A DNA stretch of 38,545 nt from NCBI RefSeq assembly GCF_030269125.1, contig NZ_BSSM01000030.1:1-38545 (forward strand), given 5' to 3'. Under the pieces are notes generated by a model. It saw nothing but the letters and a program-made list of their open reading frames with translations, searched no databases and was not told the DNA's origin. This DNA is from Streptomyces hygroscopicus subsp. hygroscopicus. Lineage in GTDB: Bacteria; Actinomycetota; Actinomycetes; Streptomycetales; Streptomycetaceae. Below, in pieces: positions 1 to 6,097 of the stretch. How positions within the stretch are numbered: position 1 is the first letter of the stretch; each line of letters starts with the position of its first letter. The translations under genes and the position numbers were made by a program.

Positions 1-132
1 ACCTCAGACACCGAACGGCAAGCGGCGTTCCCCGACTGGCTGGACTGGTACAACTACCACCGACCCCACACCGGCATCGACGGCCACCCACCAGCCAGCC
101 GCGTCACCAACCTGTCCGAACAGCACACCTAG
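1..132 (+). CDS. IS481-family transposase, C-terminal end (partial)
   Basis: The first 43 codons read through from the window edge in frame 1 to a TAG at 130-132. They include DWLDWYNYHRPHTGIDGHPP and end in VTNLSEQHT. The pattern W-x-x-x-YN-x-x-RPH followed by a short tail is the classic C-terminus of the rve (DDE) integrase core of IS481/IS3-type transposases, where YN and RPH follow the catalytic glutamate. The N-terminus lies outside the window, so whether the element is intact cannot be judged. The stop codon overlaps the stop of the reverse-strand membrane-protein gene by a few bases, which suggests the insertion edge is very near. Seen: the motif. Inferred: the family. Confidence 0.8.
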   Translation, partial: TSDTERQAAFPDWLDWYNYHRPHTGIDGHPPASRVTNLSEQHT

Positions 133-446
133 GGGGTCGGTGCCGCGGGGGCGGGAACCCCGTCGGCGCCGACGGGGGCCGCGGGGGGCTGCCGATGCGC
201 CGCAACGGTCCCCAGCGACATGGACCGCGCCGTGTTGGAGACGGCCTTGATGCCCAGATAGGCCGTGGTCATGCTGCTGACCGCGGTGAACGCCGCGGTG
301 AGGATGCCGACGATCACCGAGGTGTCCCCCCGGAGCTGCCACACCCCCACGACCGCGACGGCGACGATCGCGACATTGCTGATCATCACCGCCAGCAGGC
401 CGTACCTCGCCTTGTCCTTCTCCAGCTCGACCTCGGTACCGCTCAT
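129..446 (-). CDS. Small two-helix membrane protein of unknown function
   Basis: 105 aa. ATG at 446 is preceded on its strand by a purine-rich AGGGGGA sequence 3 nt away. A short charged N-terminus (about residues 1-15) is followed by two hydrophobic segments, roughly 16-38 and 44-66, and a Pro/Ala-rich tail from about 86. The topology is a helical hairpin with both ends probably cytoplasmic. I do not recognise a named family. Its stop codon overlaps the end of the transposase reading frame on the other strand, so the last residues (PAPAAPTP) could be encoded by insertion-derived DNA and the native C-terminus may have been replaced. It lies just beyond the terminator of the tRNA cluster and on the same strand. 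Confidence 0.6.
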   Translation of the reverse strand: MSGTEVELEKDKARYGLLAVMISNVAIVAVAVVGVWQLRGDTSVIVGILTAAFTAVSSMTTAYLGIKAVSNTARSMSLGTVAAHRQPPAAPVGADGVPAPAAPTP

Positions 447-488
447 CGTTCCCCCTGTAGCCGCCCTGCGACGCTGCCACGAACGACG

Positions 489-515
489 AAGGCCCCGTTC
501 CTCGAACGGGGCCTT
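489..515 (-). terminator. Terminator hairpin of the tRNA-Glu/Asp/Phe cluster
   Basis: A perfect 12-bp inverted repeat (AAGGCCCCGTTC and its complement) with a 3-nt loop lies 7 nt beyond the 3' end of tRNA-Phe. No U-tract follows, which is common for Streptomyces terminators. Confidence 0.75.
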
Positions 516-522
516 CTGGTTG

Positions 523-596
523 TGGCTGGGGCCGGGGTCGAACCGGCGACCTATCGCTTTTCAGGCGATCGCTCGTACCAACTGAGCTACCCAGCC
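523..596 (-). tRNA. tRNA-Phe (GAA)
   Basis: Read on the reverse strand, the cloverleaf has acceptor GGCTGGG/CCCAGCC, D-stem GCTC/GAGC, anticodon stem ATCGC/GCGAT with loop CTGAAAA (anticodon GAA), T-stem GCCGG/CCGGC and discriminator A. The 3' CCA is not encoded. It is the last gene of a three-tRNA transcript and is followed by a hairpin terminator. Confidence 0.97.
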
Positions 597-601
597 ACGA
601 G

Positions 602-615
602 GTTTCACGTGAAAC
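602..615. promoter_or_regulatory. parS: ParB-binding site for chromosome segregation
   Basis: GTTTCACGTGAAAC is a perfect 14-bp palindrome (extended to 16 bp by flanking G and C) and equals the Streptomyces parS consensus bound by ParB. Such sites cluster around oriC and nucleate the ParB complexes that organise and partition chromosomes during sporulation. It lies in the 24-nt gap between tRNA-Asp and tRNA-Phe. A perfect 14-mer of this exact sequence is unlikely by chance in such GC-rich DNA. The site is seen; its function is known from the genus; occupancy here is inferred. Confidence 0.9.
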
Positions 616-620
616 CTCAG

Positions 621-695
621 CGGTCCTGACGGGATTTGAACCCGCGGCCTCCACCTTGACAGGGTGGCGAGCACTCCAAACTGCTCCACAGGACC
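621..695 (-). tRNA. tRNA-Asp (GTC)
   Basis: Reverse-strand cloverleaf with acceptor GGTCCTG/CAGGACC, anticodon stem CCACC/GGTGG with loop CTGTCAA (anticodon GTC), T-arm CGGGTTCAAATCCCG and discriminator G. It is the middle gene of the Glu-Asp-Phe cluster. CCA is not encoded. Confidence 0.97.
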
Positions 696-734
696 AAGCT
701 GTTTGTGTGCAACAGTGTCGCACACGGTTCTGCG

Positions 735-807
735 TGCCCCCAACGGGATTCGAACCCGTGCTACCGCCTTGAAAGGGCGGCGTCCTAGGCCGCTAGACGA
801 TGAGGGC
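735..807 (-). tRNA. tRNA-Glu (TTC)
   Basis: Reverse-strand cloverleaf with acceptor GCCCTCA/TGGGGGC (one U-G pair), anticodon stem CCGCC/GGCGG with loop CTTTCAA (anticodon TTC), T-stem ACGGG/CCCGT and discriminator A. It is the first gene of the cluster, 38 nt downstream of the predicted transcription start. Confidence 0.97.
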
Positions 808-851
808 TATCGGCCCGCCTGGGCGCTTCTCAGCGCGTCGGGGACGTGAGA

Positions 852-881
852 AGCATATGGGATGGCGAGGGGGATCGCCAA
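852..881 (-). promoter_or_regulatory. Probable housekeeping promoter of the tRNA-Glu/Asp/Phe cluster
   Basis: On the reverse strand, TTGGCG (876-881) and TATGCT (852-857) are separated by 18 bp. The predicted start is near 845, giving a leader of about 38 nt before tRNA-Glu. The promoter sits directly after the stop codon of the metallophosphoesterase gene. The same TATGCT -10 precedes tRNA-Lys. Confidence 0.55.
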
Positions 882-887
882 AACGGT

Positions 888-2471
888 TTACGGGCGGCGT
901 GAGGCGGTCGCCCCGCCGGAGGGCGACGGGGCGGTCGGCGCGGGCGAGGCGCCGGGCCGGTTGTCGTCCGCCAGATGGCGGCTGACCTCGGCCGTCGTCA
1001 GCCCCAGGCCGCCCAGCCGGATCGCGTCCCACGCCTGCAGCCGATGGCTGTCGCGGTCGAAATAGAGCACCGATGCCTCGATCGGCGCCGGGTACTTCCC
1101 CTCCACCGCGCGCAGCCCGCTGCCCCCGGTCGAGCCCTCCATCCGCAGCCGCGTCCCGTACGGCAGCCTCTCGTCCCCCTCGTGGTGCAGGTGCCCGCAC
1201 AGCACCAGCGGCACCTCCCCGTCCGTCTCCCGCGCCGCCGCCGGCTCGTGCGCGATCGCGACGTCCACCGGCGTGCCCGCCGCCCGCTGGGAACGCAGCG
1301 CGCTGTCCAGCCGGGCGCCCGCCAGCCGCTCGGCCGCGTCGCCGCCCGGTGCCACCGCGCGGTCGGGGGTGAACTGGGGATCGCCCATGCCCGCGAAGCG
1401 CAGCCCGCCCACCGTCCGGGCGTGCCCGTCGTCCAGCACACGGACGTTCTTCATGTGCCCCAGGTACCGCTGGGTGACCTTGGAGTCGTGGTTGCCCCGC
1501 ACCCAGACGTACGGCACGCCGAGGTCCGCGATCGGGTCCAGGAAGCCGTTCTCCGCCGCCGTGCCGTGGTCCATGGTGTCGCCGGAGTCCACGATCACGT
1601 TCACCCGGTACTGCTTCACCAGCGAGGCGATGATCTTCCAGCTCGCCGGGTTCAGGTGGATGTCCGACACGTGCAGGACCCGGATGGTGGAGGGGTCCGG
1701 CTGATACGCGGGGAGCGTGGACGTGACGTCGTACAGCTTGGTCACGTTCGTCACCAGACGCGCCAACTCCTGCTGGTAGACATCGAATTCGGTGACGATG
1801 CTGCGTGCGTTGCCGATCACCGAGGGTGCGGAGGACAGCAGCCCGGAGAACCTCGGCTCCAGCACCGACTTCGGGTTCCAGGTGGCGTACGCCGACGCGC
1901 CCGAGGCGGCCAGCAGCGCGAGGGCCAGTCCGCCGGCCGTGAGGGCGGGGCGCGGGCGCCGGTGGACGGCGAGCCCGAGGAGGCCCGCGCCGGCGACCAC
2001 GGCGAGGCAGGAGCGCACGGCGAGGTCGAACGTGCCGTGCTCCACATCGTGGACCACCTCGTCCTGGAGGCCGGAGATCCGGTCCGGGTGGTCGACCAGT
2101 TCCTGGGCGCGCGGGGGGTCCAGCTGATCGACGTCGACGTCCAGGCGGACCGGCGCCACATGGCTGTCCAGGCTCAGCGCGCCCAGCGGGGGCACGTCGA
2201 TCTTCGTGCCGCCCGACAGGGAGGGGCGCAGCGCCATCGTGGTGTCCACCGGCCCGACCGGCGTCCGCACGCTGCCGACGACGAGCAGCCCCAGCCAGGC
2301 GCCGACCAGCACGATCGCGGCGAGGCCGACCGCGCCGAGCCAGGGTCGCGGCCGGGCGACGAGCTCCAGGTCGGGGAGCGGACGGGGGCGGGGACGCGGA
2401 CGGGGACGGCGGAGGAGGGCTGCGACGCGGTTCGGCATACGGTTCGGGACGGCGACGGGGACGCGGACCAT
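888..2471 (-). CDS. Membrane-anchored calcineurin-like metallophosphoesterase
   Basis: 527 aa from ATG 2471. The open frame extends further upstream, but that stretch overlaps the divergent metallopeptidase gene and looks non-coding; a GGGA sits just before this ATG. There is an Arg/Pro-rich basic stretch at residues 21-33, one hydrophobic segment at about 44-67 and two more at about 150-169 and 174-194, then a metallophosphoesterase domain at about 262-475. Metal-site motifs: DIHLN (D270, H272), GDTMD (297-301), GNHD (326-329), AHEP (407-410), GHLHH (426-430). The family hydrolyses phosphoester bonds with a dinuclear metal centre; the substrate is unknown. With three membrane segments the catalytic domain probably faces outward, but this is an inference. 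The Pro/Ser/Ala-rich C-terminus is probably disordered. Transcribed divergently from the metallopeptidase. Confidence 0.85.
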   Translation of the reverse strand: MVRVPVAVPNRMPNRVAALLRRPRPRPRPRPLPDLELVARPRPWLGAVGLAAIVLVGAWLGLLVVGSVRTPVGPVDTTMALRPSLSGGTKIDVPPLGALSLDSHVAPVRLDVDVDQLDPPRAQELVDHPDRISGLQDEVVHDVEHGTFDLAVRSCLAVVAGAGLLGLAVHRRPRPALTAGGLALALLAASGASAYATWNPKSVLEPRFSGLLSSAPSVIGNARSIVTEFDVYQQELARLVTNVTKLYDVTSTLPAYQPDPSTIRVLHVSDIHLNPASWKIIASLVKQYRVNVIVDSGDTMDHGTAAENGFLDPIADLGVPYVWVRGNHDSKVTQRYLGHMKNVRVLDDGHARTVGGLRFAGMGDPQFTPDRAVAPGGDAAERLAGARLDSALRSQRAAGTPVDVAIAHEPAAARETDGEVPLVLCGHLHHEGDERLPYGTRLRMEGSTGGSGLRAVEGKYPAPIEASVLYFDRDSHRLQAWDAIRLGGLGLTTAEVSRHLADDNRPGASPAPTAPSPSGGATASRRP

Positions 2472-2521
2472 TGGTCCCGTATGCCCATGTGCGGGCGCGG
2501 ATATGCGGGGTTCGCCTGCGG

Positions 2522-2550
2522 GGGAGGGCCGTCTCTCGTACGGCCCTCCC
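2522..2550. repeat. 11-bp perfect inverted repeat in the divergent promoter region
   Basis: GGGAGGGCCGT (2522-2532) and its exact complement (2540-2550) flank a 7-nt loop. It lies between the divergent metallophosphoesterase (start 2471) and metallopeptidase (start 2569) genes, 18 nt before the latter. It could be an operator or an RNA hairpin in the 5' leader. It is not placed to terminate an annotated gene. Confidence 0.6.
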
Positions 2551-2568
2551 GTGCCCGACAATGGCCAC

Positions 2569-2916
2569 GTGCTGGAGATGACGCGCGAGGAGTTCGAGGA
2601 ACTGGTCGCCGAGGCGCTCGACCGGATCCCGCCGGAGCTGACGCGGCTCATGGACAACGTGGCGGTGTTCGTGGAGGACGAGCCCGCCGGCGACCCCGGC
2701 CTGCTCGGCCTGTACGAGGGCACCCCCCTGACCGAGCGGGGCGAGTGGTACGCCGGGGTGCTGCCGGACCGGATCACGATCTACCGGGGGCCGACGCTGC
2801 GGATGTGCGACACGCGCGAGGACGTCGTGGCGGAGACGGAGGTGACCGTGGTGCACGAGATCGCCCACCACTTCGGCATCGACGACGCCCGGCTGCACGC
2901 TCTCGGCTACGGGTGA
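2569..2916 (+). CDS. Minimal zincin-like metallopeptidase family protein
   Basis: 115 aa from GTG 2569 (reads MLEMTREEF); ATG 2578 is a possible alternative. The motif EVTVVHEIAHHFGIDD contains HEIAHHFGI, the HExxH zinc-binding active site (about residues 93-101) followed by H/D residues, near the C-terminus as in the small 'metallopeptidase family' (zincin_1, PF06262-like) proteins of actinobacteria. The rest is an acidic N-terminal region (EFEELVAEALDRIPPEL) typical of this family. No signal peptide, so cytoplasmic. The substrate is unknown even in well-studied relatives. No clear Shine-Dalgarno precedes GTG 2569, so the start is uncertain by a few codons. Confidence 0.85.
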   Translation: MLEMTREEFEELVAEALDRIPPELTRLMDNVAVFVEDEPAGDPGLLGLYEGTPLTERGEWYAGVLPDRITIYRGPTLRMCDTREDVVAETEVTVVHEIAHHFGIDDARLHALGYG

Positions 2917-2934
2917 CGGGTGACGGGTGACGGG
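2911..2934. repeat. Short tandem repeat GGGTGAC x3 across a stop codon
   Basis: Three perfect copies of a 7-bp unit (GGGTGAC) plus a partial fourth begin at the last sense codon of the metallopeptidase, so the TGA stop is itself part of the repeat. Slippage here would not change the protein except at the last residue. Confidence 0.7.
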
Positions 2935-3009
2935 TCGTCGGGGCCGGACCCGTGCGCGCGGTGACGTGCCGCGCACGCGGCGCGTGTCCTCCTGCGGGCG
3001 ACGGGAGTT

Positions 3010-3029
3010 GGAAAGGTCGACTCCTTTCC
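3010..3029. repeat. Palindrome upstream of the lipoprotein gene
   Basis: GGAAAGG and CCTTTCC flank a 6-bp spacer (3017-3022). It ends 8 nt before the GGAGG ribosome site of the lipoprotein gene, so it could be an operator or a 5'-leader hairpin. Regulation is an inference only. Confidence 0.45.
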
Positions 3030-3050
3030 TTGCCCCCGGAGGTGGCCGCC

Positions 3051-3569
3051 GTGCGCCCCTTGCCCGTACCCGTCCGACTGGTCGCCACGGCACTGGCCGT
3101 CACCGCCGCCGCCGGCTGTGTGAACGTGGCCGACCCCGGGAGCCGGACCCCGCCCTCGCACGCGGCGCGGCGGCACGGCGCCGACGGCGCGGCGGCGGGC
3201 GCGGGCCCCGCGGCGGACGGCGCGGGCGGACCCGGCCGGATCGCGCCCGAGGGCGACGCCGGGCACGAGCACGGCGGCAAGCGGGAGCCGGGGGAGTCGG
3301 CCCCGGCGTCGCCCTCGGGCGCGTCCGGCGCGGACAGCGCCTCCGCGGACCCCGCCGGGCCCCGCAAGAGCCCCGGAGCCCCGCCGGCGCCGCCACGGGA
3401 CCGGCCGACCCCCGGGCCCACCTCCGCCCCGCCCCCGCCTCCGGCGACCACCCCGCCCCCGCCCGACACCGAGCCCCCGTCGGCCGAACCCTCCTCCTCG
3501 GCGCACGAGGACCCCGGCCCCCAACTGGTCCAACGGGAGCCGGCACCTGCGGCGGGCGTCCCGATGTGA
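3051..3569 (+). CDS. Putative lipoprotein, Pro/Ala/Gly-rich, unknown function
   Basis: 172 aa from GTG 3051, chosen because GGAGGTGG lies about 8 nt upstream. A basic, hydrophobic leader (RPLPVPVRLVATALAVTAAA) ends in AAGC, a near-consensus lipobox, making C22 the probable lipidated cysteine. The rest is low-complexity Pro, Ala, Gly, Ser and charged residues (notably PPPPPATTPPPPDTEPP near residue 130) with no recognisable domain, consistent with a disordered envelope or wall-spanning tail. Residue AGC without a Leu/Val at -3 is slightly atypical, so lipidation is likely rather than certain. The strong codon bias supports real coding. Confidence 0.6.
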   Translation: MRPLPVPVRLVATALAVTAAAGCVNVADPGSRTPPSHAARRHGADGAAAGAGPAADGAGGPGRIAPEGDAGHEHGGKREPGESAPASPSGASGADSASADPAGPRKSPGAPPAPPRDRPTPGPTSAPPPPPATTPPPPDTEPPSAEPSSSAHEDPGPQLVQREPAPAAGVPM

Positions 3570-3611
3570 CCGGACGCACAGGGATTCGAGCCCTCCGGAT
3601 CGGCCGCCGGT

Positions 3612-3641
3612 TTGCCTTCAGGGGTGGAGGGTGCGTATGGT
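3612..3641 (+). promoter_or_regulatory. Probable sigma70-type promoter of the DEAD-box helicase gene
   Basis: TTGCCT (3612-3617) and TATGGT (3636-3641) are separated by 18 bp. The implied start near 3648 leaves a leader of about 150 nt before ATG 3799. Confidence 0.5.
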
Positions 3642-3668
3642 GGTAGATCGTTTGATCCCATTTGCCCG

Positions 3669-3736
3669 GCGCCACCACAGAGCGCGCCGTGTGGCGCGTA
3701 CTCTCCCTTGCCGTGGCGGACCGCATTGAGGCGGTC
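3669..3736 (+). promoter_or_regulatory. Structured 5' leader of the DEAD-box helicase mRNA
   Basis: Two inverted repeats occur in the leader: GCGCCAC (3669-3675) with GTGGCGC (3691-3697), and GACCGC (3719-3724) with GCGGTC (3731-3736) around a 6-nt loop. Long structured leaders are common for cold-responsive DEAD-box helicase genes in other bacteria. Whether this one regulates expression is not shown by sequence. Confidence 0.4.
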
Positions 3737-3798
3737 GTGTGCGAATCACGGAGTTGACGGGCGCGTGCCGACGAGACTCCGGAAGGTTTCGCATTCGC

Positions 3799-5934
3799 AT
3801 GTCCGTGTCCAGTTTTGACCAGATCGTCGTGCCCGAAAACGAGAACGAGAACGAACTCGTGGACGAGACGACCGAGGCCACTGAGACCCAGGCCCCCGAG
3901 GCCCCCCAGATCACCTTCGCCGACCTCGGCCTGCCCGAGGGCGTCGTGCGCAAGCTCGCGCAGAACGGCGTGACGACCCCCTTCCCGATCCAGGCCGCGA
4001 CCATCCCGGACGCCCTGGTCGGCAAGGACATCCTCGGCCGTGGCCGCACCGGCTCCGGCAAGACCCTCTCCTTCGGCCTGCCGACGCTGGCCCAGCTGGC
4101 CGGCGGCCGCACCGAGAAGAAGCGCCCCCGCGCGGTCATCCTCACCCCGACCCGCGAGCTGGCCATGCAGGTCGCGGACGCCCTCCAGCCGTACGGCGAC
4201 GTCGTCGGCCTGAAGATGAAGGTCGTCTGCGGCGGTACCTCCATGGGCAACCAGATCTACGCCCTGGAGCGCGGCGTCGACATCCTCGTCGCCACCCCGG
4301 GCCGGCTGCGCGACATCATCAACCGCGGCGCCTGCTCGCTCGAGGACGTCCAGATCGCGGTCCTGGACGAGGCCGACCAGATGTCCGACCTGGGCTTCCT
4401 GCCCGAGGTCACGGAGCTGCTCGACCAGGTTCCGGCGGGCGGTCAGCGCATGCTCTTCTCCGCCACGATGGAGAACGAGATCCAGACGCTCGTCGACCGC
4501 TACCTGAAGGACCCCGTCTCCCACGAGGTGGACGCGGCCCAGGGCGCGGTGACGACCATGTCCCACCACATCCTCATCGTGAAGCCCAAGGACAAGGCGC
4601 CGGTCACCGCCGCGATCGCCTCGCGCAAGGGCCGCACGATCATCTTCGTCCGCACCCAGCTGGGCGCCGACCGCGTCGCCGAGCAGCTGCGCGAGGCGGG
4701 CGTGAAGGCCGACGCGCTGCACGGCGGCATGACCCAGGGCGCGCGCACCCGCACCCTGGCCGACTTCAAGGACGGGTACGTCAACGTCCTCGTCGCCACC
4801 GACGTCGCCGCCCGCGGTATCCACGTCGACGGCATCGACCTGGTGCTCAACGTGGACCCGGCCGGCGACCACAAGGACTACCTGCACCGTGCGGGCCGTA
4901 CCGCGCGTGCGGGCCGTACCGGCACCGTCGTCTCGCTTTCCCTGCCGCACCAGCGGCGCCAGATCTTCCGCCTGATGGAGGACGCCGGCGTCGACGCGGG
5001 CCGGCACATCATCCAGGGCGGCGCCGCCTTCGAGCCGGAGGTGGCAGAGATCACCGGCGCCCGGTCCATGACCGAGGTGCAGGCGGAGTCCGCGGGCAAC
5101 GCCGCGCAGCAGGCCGAACGCGAGGTCGTCCAGCTGACCAAGCAGCTGGAGCGCGCACAGCGCCGTGCGACCGAGCTGCGCGAGGAGGCCGACCGCCTGG
5201 TGGCCCGCGTCGCCCGCGAGCGCGGCGAGGACCCGGAGACGGCGGTGGCCGAGGCACAGGCGGCGGCCGCCGAGGAGCAGGCGGTCGCCGAGGAGCCGGC
5301 CGAGCGCGACGAGCGTCCGGCGGCCTCGGCGGCGCCCGAGCGCCGGGAGCGGCGGAGCTTCGACCGTGACCGTGACGACCGCGCCGGCCGTGGCTTCGAG
5401 CGCCGTGACGACCGTGGTGGCCGTTCCTTCGAGCGTCGTGACGACCGTCGTCCGTTCGACCGTGACCGCCGTGACGACCGTCGTGACGACCGTGGTGGCC
5501 GTTCCTTCGAGCGCCGTGACGACCGTCGTCCGTTCGACCGTGACCGCCGTGACGACCGCGCCGGCCGTCCCTTCGAGCGTCGCGACGACCGCCGTGACGA
5601 CCGTCGTGACGACCGCGGTGGCCGTTCCTTCGAGCGCCGTGACGACCGTGGCGGCTTCCGCCGGGACGACCGCCGGGACGACCGCCGGGACGACCGTCGT
5701 GACGACCGCGGTGGCCGTTCCTTCGAGCGCCGTGACGACCGTGGCGGCTTCCGCCGTGACGACCGCGGTGGCCACCGGGGCAGCGACCGTCCGTTCAACC
5801 GCGAGCGCCGCGACGACCGTCCGGGCTTCCGCGCCGGTGGTCACGACCGCCCCTTCGGCCGTCGTGACGACCACCGCGGCACCGGCTCCTTCGGCCGCCG
5901 CGACGACAAGCCGCGCTGGAAGCGCAACGGCTGA
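3799..5934 (+). CDS. DEAD-box ATP-dependent RNA helicase with Arg/Asp/Gly repeat tail
   Basis: 711 aa from ATG 3799 (GGAAGG 12 nt upstream; an in-frame GTG at 3739 lies inside the probable leader). All helicase motifs are visible: Q motif FPIQAATIP (62-70), Walker A GRTGSGKT (82-89), PTRELA (117-122), TPGRLRD (166-172), DEAD (190-193), SAT (221-223), then IIFVRT, ATDVAARGI and HRAGRTARAG in the second RecA domain. After a charged coiled-coil-like segment (about 440-510), residues from about 515 to 711 are repeats built from RRDDR, GGRSFER and RPFDRDRR units, an RGG-like RNA-binding tail that is long for the family. Role: unwinding or remodelling RNA, probably in ribosome assembly and RNA decay in the cytoplasm. 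The acidic N-terminal 30 residues are unusual. A strong terminator follows. Confidence 0.95.
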   Translation: MSVSSFDQIVVPENENENELVDETTEATETQAPEAPQITFADLGLPEGVVRKLAQNGVTTPFPIQAATIPDALVGKDILGRGRTGSGKTLSFGLPTLAQLAGGRTEKKRPRAVILTPTRELAMQVADALQPYGDVVGLKMKVVCGGTSMGNQIYALERGVDILVATPGRLRDIINRGACSLEDVQIAVLDEADQMSDLGFLPEVTELLDQVPAGGQRMLFSATMENEIQTLVDRYLKDPVSHEVDAAQGAVTTMSHHILIVKPKDKAPVTAAIASRKGRTIIFVRTQLGADRVAEQLREAGVKADALHGGMTQGARTRTLADFKDGYVNVLVATDVAARGIHVDGIDLVLNVDPAGDHKDYLHRAGRTARAGRTGTVVSLSLPHQRRQIFRLMEDAGVDAGRHIIQGGAAFEPEVAEITGARSMTEVQAESAGNAAQQAEREVVQLTKQLERAQRRATELREEADRLVARVARERGEDPETAVAEAQAAAAEEQAVAEEPAERDERPAASAAPERRERRSFDRDRDDRAGRGFERRDDRGGRSFERRDDRRPFDRDRRDDRRDDRGGRSFERRDDRRPFDRDRRDDRAGRPFERRDDRRDDRRDDRGGRSFERRDDRGGFRRDDRRDDRRDDRRDDRGGRSFERRDDRGGFRRDDRGGHRGSDRPFNRERRDDRPGFRAGGHDRPFGRRDDHRGTGSFGRRDDKPRWKRNG
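5346..5930. repeat. Degenerate tandem repeats encoding the helicase RDD/RGG tail
   Basis: Units such as CGTGACGACCG and GGTGGCCGTTCCTTCGAGCG recur many times in varying order. They encode RRDDR and GGRSFERR modules. The CGTGAC/GACCG composition also opens long spurious frames on the other strand and in other frames. Near-identical units make copy-number variation and assembly errors likely. Confidence 0.85.
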
Positions 5935-5951
5935 CACCGAGTGAGCTGACG

Positions 5952-5984
5952 AAGGGCCCGTACGACACGTTCGTACGGGCCCTT
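5952..5984 (+). terminator. Intrinsic terminator after the DEAD-box helicase gene
   Basis: A perfect 14-bp stem (AAGGGCCCGTACGA and its complement) with a 5-nt loop CACGT, then T. It starts 17 nt after the stop codon. Confidence 0.85.
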
Positions 5985-6097
5985 TCGCGTTCCCGAAAGC
6001 CCGGGTGGCGCAGGACCGCCCACTGGTACGCTCCCGTAGCCCTTTCAGGGCATGCACATTTCATTCACAGATACGGGTCGAGGGACCGGGGGGTTCC

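Noticed and set aside
975..2930. 651-aa forward frame over the metallophosphoesterase
   Set aside because: High-GC shadow frame; the reverse strand carries all metal-binding motifs and the membrane segments.
2911..2934. GGGTGAC tandem copies as a CRISPR-like or mobile repeat
   Set aside because: Only three 7-bp copies without spacers; a simple tandem repeat.
5165..5944. Forward frame with VTTVVAVPSSVVTT-like repeats and large reverse frames over the helicase tail
   Set aside because: They are frame shadows of the repetitive DNA that encodes the helicase Arg/Asp tail, which has clear helicase motifs in its own frame.
3100..6057. 985-aa reverse frame across the helicase
   Set aside because: Low-complexity Val/Thr/Ala repeats; it has no ribosome site and overlaps a certain gene entirely.
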